Assembly: GCA_031292335.1 (NCBI GenBank)
Contig: JARLHH010000037.1
Span: 1-10,722 of the forward strand
DNA from: Candidatus Limnocylindrales bacterium
Lineage (GTDB): Bacteria; Chloroflexota; Limnocylindria; Limnocylindrales; CSP1-4
Reading direction: 5' to 3'
DNA length: 10,722 bases
In this document: piece by piece, positions 7,165 to 10,722 of the stretch
Position numbering within the stretch: position 1 is the stretch's first letter
Layout of the letters: each line of letters starts with the position of its first letter
Notes under the pieces: generated by a model
Databases searched by the model: none
What the model was told of the DNA's origin: nothing
What the model saw: only the letters and a program-made list of their open reading frames with translations
Position numbers and translations under genes: made by a program

Positions 7165-8481
7165 ATGGCCCGCCCCACCACGATCGACCTTGCCCCGCCC
7201 GCCGAGAAGGCGTTCCTCGTCGCCATCGACACGGGCGACGACCCCGGCTGGAACGCCCAGGACTCGCTCACCGAGCTCGCCTCGCTGGCCGAGACGGCCG
7301 GTGCCCTGGTCGTCGGCGCCGAGTGGCAGAACCGCCGCCACGTCGACCCGAACTGGTACGTCGGCAAGGGCAAGGCGGAGGAGCTCGTCGCGGCGAAGGC
7401 CGAGACAGGCTTCGACCTGCTCGTCGCGGACGACGAGCTCTCGCCGGGCCAGCAGAAGGCGCTCGAAGGGCTGCTCTCGGTCAAGGTGATCGACCGCAGC
7501 CGCCTGATCCTGGACATCTTCGCCCAGCACGCCCGGACGCACGAGGGCCGGCTCCAGGTGGAGCTCGCCCAGCTCGAGTACCAGCTGCCGCGCCTCACCC
7601 GCCTGTGGACGCACCTGTCGCGGACCGGCGGCGGGATCGGGACGCGCGGGCCGGGCGAGAGCCAGCTGGAGACGGACCGGCGCCTGATCCGCGAGCGGAT
7701 CAAGAAGATGAAGGAGCGGGTCGAGCAGGTCCGTCAGCAGCGCGCCACGGCCGCCCGTGGGCGGGACCGCCGGCTGTATCCGACCGTCGCCATCGTCGGG
7801 TACACGAACGCGGGCAAGTCGACGCTGCTCAACACGCTCGTGGGCAGCGAGGTCGCGCTGGCCGAGGACCGGCTCTTCGCGACCCTCGACCCGACCAGCC
7901 GGCAGGTGAAGCTGGGTGACGGCCAGACGGCGATCGTCACCGACACGGTCGGCTTCATCCACAAGCTCCCGCACCAGCTCGTGGATGCCTTCCGGGCCAC
8001 CCTCGAGGAGGTCACCCGGGCGGACGTCCTGATCGAAGTCGTGGACGCCTCGGACGCGCACTTCGCGGAGCACCGGACGACGGTCCAGACCGTCCTCGAC
8101 GAGCTGGACGCCGGGACGAAGCCCCGGCTCGTCGCCTTCAACAAGGCGGACCTGCTCGTGGCCGGCGGCGCCGCGGTCCACGCGCCGATCGTGGCCGGCA
8201 GCGTCATGGTCTCCGCCCTCACGGGCTTCGGCCTCGACGCGCTCCGAGACGAGGTGGCGGCCCTCCTGGCCTCGCTCTGGGAGGAGATCGACGTCGCGGT
8301 CCCGTACTCGGCAGGGGAGCTCCTCGCGCGGGTCCGGGAACGCGGAACCGTGGAGGTGGAGTACGGCGAGCACGACGTCCAGGTCCGCGGCCGCATCGCC
8401 CCGGCCCTCGCCGGCGAGCTCGCCGCGGTCGCCCTGCGCTGGGCCGAGTCGCTCCACGAGAGCCCGCCCGAGGATGCCTGA
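7165..8481 (+). CDS. hflX: GTPase HflX, ribosome-associated
   Basis: The 438-residue protein is a full-length HflX, close to the usual 400-450. The N-terminal HflX domain (about 15-155) has WYVGKGKAEEL, DDELSPGQQKALE and VIDRSRLILDIFAQHARTHEG. The glycine-rich linker GGGIGTRGPGESQLETDRR (155-173) and a basic helix with coiled-coil character (174-200) follow. The GTPase domain holds G1 GYTNAGKST (212-220), G2 near T240, G3 DTVGF (260-264), G4 NKAD (326-329) and G5 SALTG (350-354). A small C-terminal domain ends near residue 430. HflX binds the 50S subunit, splits stalled or hibernating ribosomes and acts under heat or antibiotic stress in studied bacteria. Its gene often follows miaA (with hfq between in many genomes); here no hfq is present and an unrelated minus-strand gene occupies that place. 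It appears to be transcribed from its own promoter. Confidence 0.96.
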   Translation: MARPTTIDLAPPAEKAFLVAIDTGDDPGWNAQDSLTELASLAETAGALVVGAEWQNRRHVDPNWYVGKGKAEELVAAKAETGFDLLVADDELSPGQQKALEGLLSVKVIDRSRLILDIFAQHARTHEGRLQVELAQLEYQLPRLTRLWTHLSRTGGGIGTRGPGESQLETDRRLIRERIKKMKERVEQVRQQRATAARGRDRRLYPTVAIVGYTNAGKSTLLNTLVGSEVALAEDRLFATLDPTSRQVKLGDGQTAIVTDTVGFIHKLPHQLVDAFRATLEEVTRADVLIEVVDASDAHFAEHRTTVQTVLDELDAGTKPRLVAFNKADLLVAGGAAVHAPIVAGSVMVSALTGFGLDALRDEVAALLASLWEEIDVAVPYSAGELLARVRERGTVEVEYGEHDVQVRGRIAPALAGELAAVALRWAESLHESPPEDA

Positions 8482-8528
8482 TGGCCCCTGGCCGCGGGCG
8501 CGGATATCGGCCGGCCGGGTCGCCTGAA

Positions 8529-8544
8529 GGGTCCATCCGGACCC
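8529..8544. other. perfect 6-bp inverted repeat between hflX and the AOR gene
   Basis: GGGTCC (8529-8534) and GGACCC (8539-8544) are perfect inverted repeats around ATCC. The second arm ends on the first base of the -35 box of the following promoter. There is no T tract, so a simple terminator of hflX is not well supported. The position also fits an operator next to the promoter. Confidence 0.35.
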
Positions 8545-8572
8545 TGACGCGCGTGGACCGGCGGCCTAGCAT
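8544..8572 (+). promoter_or_regulatory. probable promoter of the AOR-moaD operon
   Basis: CTGACG at 8544-8549 (four of six match to -35) is followed by 17 bases and TAGCAT at 8567-8572 (four of six match to -10). The expected start near 8579 gives a leader of about 47 bases. The TAG-type -10 resembles that of the rny promoter. Confidence 0.5.
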
Positions 8573-8613
8573 CGAACCGGGGTATCCCGCGCGAGCGGGC
8601 CGTGCCAGCCGAG

Positions 8614-8620
8614 GGTGATC
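8614..8620 (+). promoter_or_regulatory. ribosome binding site of the AOR gene
   Basis: GGTGATC is perfectly complementary to GAUCACC near the 3' end of bacterial 16S rRNA and is preceded by GAGG. It ends five bases before ATG 8626. This decides the start at 8626 over the in-frame GTG at 8602, which lies upstream of it. Confidence 0.55.
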
Positions 8621-8625
8621 ACGCC

Positions 8626-10464
8626 ATGGATGGATGGACCGGGCAGTTCCTGCGCATCGACCTGACGTCGCGGACCTGGAAGACCGAGACCTTCTCGCAG
8701 GAGTTCGCCAACACCTGGATCGGCGGTCGCGGGTTCGCGGTCAAGATCCTGTATGACGAGCTCGCCCCCGGGATCGACCCGCTCGGTCCGGAGAACAAGC
8801 TGGTCGTGGCCGTCGGCCCCATCTCGGGCATCCCGGCCCCCAATACCGGCAAGACGATCGTCGCCGCCAAGTCGCCGGCCACGGGCGGCTACGGGGACGG
8901 GAATCTCGGCACGCGCGTCACGGACCAGCTTCGCAAGGCCGGCTACGACGCCCTGATCATCGAGGGACGGGCGGAGCGACCCACCCTGCTGTCCATCAAG
9001 GACGACCAGGTCGTGTTCCTGCCCGCCGACGAGGTGTGGGGCAAAGGCACGATGGACACGAACGAGTGGATCTACGCCCGCTACGGGAAGGGCGCCGGGG
9101 TCCTGAACATCGGCCAGGGCGGCGAGAACCTGGTCCGCTTCGCGGTCGTGCGCAGCCTCGAGGGCCGTTCGGGCGGACGGCCGGGCATGGGCGCGGTGAT
9201 GGGCTCCAAGCTGCTCAAGGCGATCGTGGTCCAGGGCTCCAGGCCGATCCCGCAGGCGTTCCCCGTCGCGATGAAGGAGCTTGGTCGGGACGACATGCGG
9301 GAGGTTCACCGGATCGACAAGGAGCTCGCCTGGTCAACCCAGGGGACGACCGGCGTGCTGCCCTGGTGCAACGAGGTCGCCGCGCTCCCGGTCCACAACT
9401 TCCGGGGCACGCACCATCCGGACGCGTGGCAGGTCGACGGCGAGCGGGTCAACGCGGCCCGGGTCGCCACGTTCGGCTGCCCCAACTGCACGATGCGCTG
9501 CGGCATCGCCGTCCTCGACGACGAGGGCCGCCAGTCCGAGGTCGACTACGAGCCGGTCGGCCTCCTGGGGCCCAACCTCGACCTCTACGACCTTCCCCAG
9601 GTCGCCGCACTCAACTACCTGTGCGACGACTACGGGCTGGACACGATCTCCGCGGGCGGCGTGCTCGGCTTCTACGCCGACGCGATCGAGCAGGGCGCCG
9701 TCGCGGGCGACCTCCGCTTCGGCGACATCGACGGCTTCAAGAAGGTGCTGGGCATGATCGCCCGGCGCGAAGGCGAGATCGGCAACCTGCTGGCCGACGG
9801 GACGCTCCGCGCCGCGCGGGCATTCGGCCACGGCTCCGAGGACTACGCCATGCAGGTCAAGGGCATGGAGATCTCGGCCTACAACTGCAAGTTCATCCCC
9901 GGCATGGCCCTCGCGTTCGGCGTCAGCCCGATCGGCGCCCATCACAAGGAGTCGTGGATCATCACGTTCGAGGTCAAGCAGACCACCCGCGGCTCCTACG
10001 GGCGCGACAAGGCCCAGAAGATCGTCGACCTCCAGCGCATCCGCGGCGGGCTGTTCGAGTCGATCGTCACCTGCCGGTTCCCCTGGGTGGAGCTCGGCTG
10101 GGGCGTGGAGCACTACCCGACCTACTTCAACACGATCACCGGCAAGGACTGGAAGCTGGAGGACTTCTGGCCGATCTCCGACCGGATCTACGCGCTGATG
10201 AAGCTCTTCTGGCTGCGCGAGTACCCGCAGACGGACCGCTCCGCCGACTTCCCGCCCGCCGCCTGGTTCGACCCGGCCAACGCGGACACCGAGGGCCCGA
10301 TCGCCGGGATGATCCTCGATCGCGAGCAGTACGACGGCATGCTCCAGCACTACTACGACATTCGCGGCTACGACACGCGCGGCATTCCGACCCGGGCGAC
10401 GCTGGAGAGCCTGGGGCTGGGCGCCGAGGCGGCGGCCGCGGAGGCCTGCGCCACCCTGACATGA
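8626..10464 (+). CDS. aldehyde ferredoxin oxidoreductase family protein (W/Mo-bis-pterin and 4Fe-4S)
   Basis: A 612-residue member of the AOR family, whose typical length is about 600. These cytoplasmic enzymes oxidise aldehydes or related compounds with a tungsten or molybdenum bis-pyranopterin centre and pass electrons through one 4Fe-4S cluster. The N-terminal AOR domain shows MDGWTGQFLRIDL, IGGRGFAVKILYDEL, VAVGPISG and TGGYGDGNLGTRVTDQLRKAGYDALIIEG. The cluster motif CPNCTMRC gives C285, C288 and C292 with the expected CX2CX3C spacing, nearly the same positions as in Pyrococcus furiosus AOR; C483 (VTCRF) is the likely fourth ligand. The segment AYNCKFIPGMALAFGVSPIGAHHKES (418-443) replaces the more usual 'DPRGxxGxGLAYATSxRGxxH' type and suggests a diverged subfamily. 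No signal peptide is seen. The downstream MoaD/ThiS-like gene overlaps by 4 nt and fits cofactor assembly. The substrate cannot be read from sequence. Confidence 0.93.
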   Translation: MDGWTGQFLRIDLTSRTWKTETFSQEFANTWIGGRGFAVKILYDELAPGIDPLGPENKLVVAVGPISGIPAPNTGKTIVAAKSPATGGYGDGNLGTRVTDQLRKAGYDALIIEGRAERPTLLSIKDDQVVFLPADEVWGKGTMDTNEWIYARYGKGAGVLNIGQGGENLVRFAVVRSLEGRSGGRPGMGAVMGSKLLKAIVVQGSRPIPQAFPVAMKELGRDDMREVHRIDKELAWSTQGTTGVLPWCNEVAALPVHNFRGTHHPDAWQVDGERVNAARVATFGCPNCTMRCGIAVLDDEGRQSEVDYEPVGLLGPNLDLYDLPQVAALNYLCDDYGLDTISAGGVLGFYADAIEQGAVAGDLRFGDIDGFKKVLGMIARREGEIGNLLADGTLRAARAFGHGSEDYAMQVKGMEISAYNCKFIPGMALAFGVSPIGAHHKESWIITFEVKQTTRGSYGRDKAQKIVDLQRIRGGLFESIVTCRFPWVELGWGVEHYPTYFNTITGKDWKLEDFWPISDRIYALMKLFWLREYPQTDRSADFPPAAWFDPANADTEGPIAGMILDREQYDGMLQHYYDIRGYDTRGIPTRATLESLGLGAEAAAAEACATLT

Positions 10465-10694
10465 CGATGAAGGTCACCGTCAAGCTCGCCGGCGGGCTGG
10501 TGCATACGCTGGGCTTCAGCGAGCAGGTGGCCGAGCTCCCACCCGGCGCGACCGTCGGCGATCTCCTCGACGCGATCGGAGCCGACCGAGGCCGTCCGGT
10601 CATCGTCGGCCGCGACGGGTGGGCGATCGACCTGGAAGACGAGCTCCACGAGGGCGACCGGATCCTCATCTCGCCGGTCTTCTCGGGCGGCTGA
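10461..10694 (+). CDS. MoaD/ThiS-family sulfur carrier protein
   Basis: A 77-residue beta-grasp ubiquitin-like protein ending in Ser-Gly-Gly, the C-terminus that is activated and turned into a thiocarboxylate in MoaD and ThiS. Typical features are the hydrophobic first strand MKVTVKLAGGL, the ELPPGATVGDLLDAIG helix region, DELHEGDRILISPVFSGG at the end and a length near 65-90. MoaD delivers sulfur for molybdopterin (also used for tungsten). The start is ATG 10461, whose ATGA overlaps the AOR stop by 4 nt; a second ATG at 10467 is possible. GGAGG at 10440-10444 is too far (16 bases) to act normally, so coupling to AOR translation is likely. Such small MoaD-like genes are common next to AOR genes, so a role in the AOR cofactor or as a dedicated carrier is more likely than thiamine synthesis. 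Confidence 0.88.
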   Translation: MTMKVTVKLAGGLVHTLGFSEQVAELPPGATVGDLLDAIGADRGRPVIVGRDGWAIDLEDELHEGDRILISPVFSGG

Positions 10695-10722
10695 GCGGGT
10701 CGGGGAGGGGAGGGCGCCCCGG
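10695..10722 (+). other. purine-rich window end, possible ribosome binding site of the next gene
   Basis: The last 28 bases after the sulfur carrier stop contain GGGGAGGGGAGGG, a strong ribosome-binding-like run. A further gene of the same operon may begin just beyond the window; nothing more can be said. Confidence 0.35.

Noticed and set aside
7117..8457. 447-codon upstream extension of the minus-strand membrane protein gene
   Set aside because: It is the antisense of hflX. The plausible protein begins at 7116, next to a -10-like box and followed by a proline-rich tail and membrane helix.
8481..8618. 45-residue frame starting at ATG 8481 in a TGATG overlap with the hflX stop
   Set aside because: It spans the AOR promoter and inverted repeat, is Arg/Gly/Pro-rich without motifs, and ends inside the AOR ribosome binding site. 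A coupled micro-ORF cannot be fully excluded but nothing supports it.
9036..10460. long upstream extension of the MoaD-like frame through the AOR gene
   Set aside because: It overlaps conserved AOR coding sequence in another frame and consists of Arg-rich low-information sequence; the carrier starts at 10461.

Overview
The window is a very GC-rich bacterial chromosomal segment in which coding codons end almost always in G or C. It carries a conserved RNA-metabolism cluster followed by a molybdo/tungsto-enzyme gene pair. A membrane-anchored RNase Y and a YmdB-type phosphoesterase sit beside an apparent recX, and a miaB-miaA-hflX series follows. With strong GC bias, this suggests a Chloroflexota-like lineage (for example the Ellin6529/Limnocylindria side), with high-GC Actinomycetota-like lineages less likely because rny is uncommon there. 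The assignment is inference from gene content, not from a marker gene.

Layout. Bases 1-239 hold the C-terminal end of an apparent RecX. Bases 240-592 are a 353-base gap with a good sigma-70-type promoter (362-390), several GC hairpins and the rny ribosome binding site. From 593 to 6534 runs one tightly packed forward operon: rny (RNase Y), a ymdB-like metallophosphoesterase, a PHP-domain phosphoesterase, miaB and miaA. Junctions are a 2-nt gap, a 1-nt overlap, a 4-nt overlap, and a probable 4-nt overlap with a CTG start for miaA. A 172-residue single-pass membrane protein of unknown function lies on the minus strand (6598-7116), convergent with miaA and divergent from hflX (7165-8481). A 144-base gap with a promoter and a perfect hairpin precedes an aldehyde ferredoxin oxidoreductase gene (8626-10464), which overlaps by 4 nt a MoaD/ThiS-like sulfur carrier gene (10461-10694). 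The last 28 bases are purine-rich and resemble the ribosome binding site of the next gene.

How it fits together. The first operon joins mRNA decay (RNase Y), phosphoesterases that may process nucleotide or RNA breakdown products (YmdB-like and PHP), and modification of tRNA A37 (MiaA makes i6A37 and MiaB converts it to ms2i6A37). HflX, a ribosome-splitting and rescue GTPase, belongs to the same translation-quality theme but has its own promoter. The AOR-MoaD pair looks like a separate transcription unit for tungsten- or molybdenum-pterin-dependent oxidation of an aldehyde or similar substrate.

The points most worth a second look are the CTG start of miaA, without which the P-loop is lost; the 48-base divergent gap where both genes have a -10-like box seven or six bases from the start codon, suggesting leaderless mRNAs; and the unknown membrane protein between miaA and hflX. 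I did not find an obviously new multi-gene system, CRISPR array, mobile element, tRNA or rRNA.
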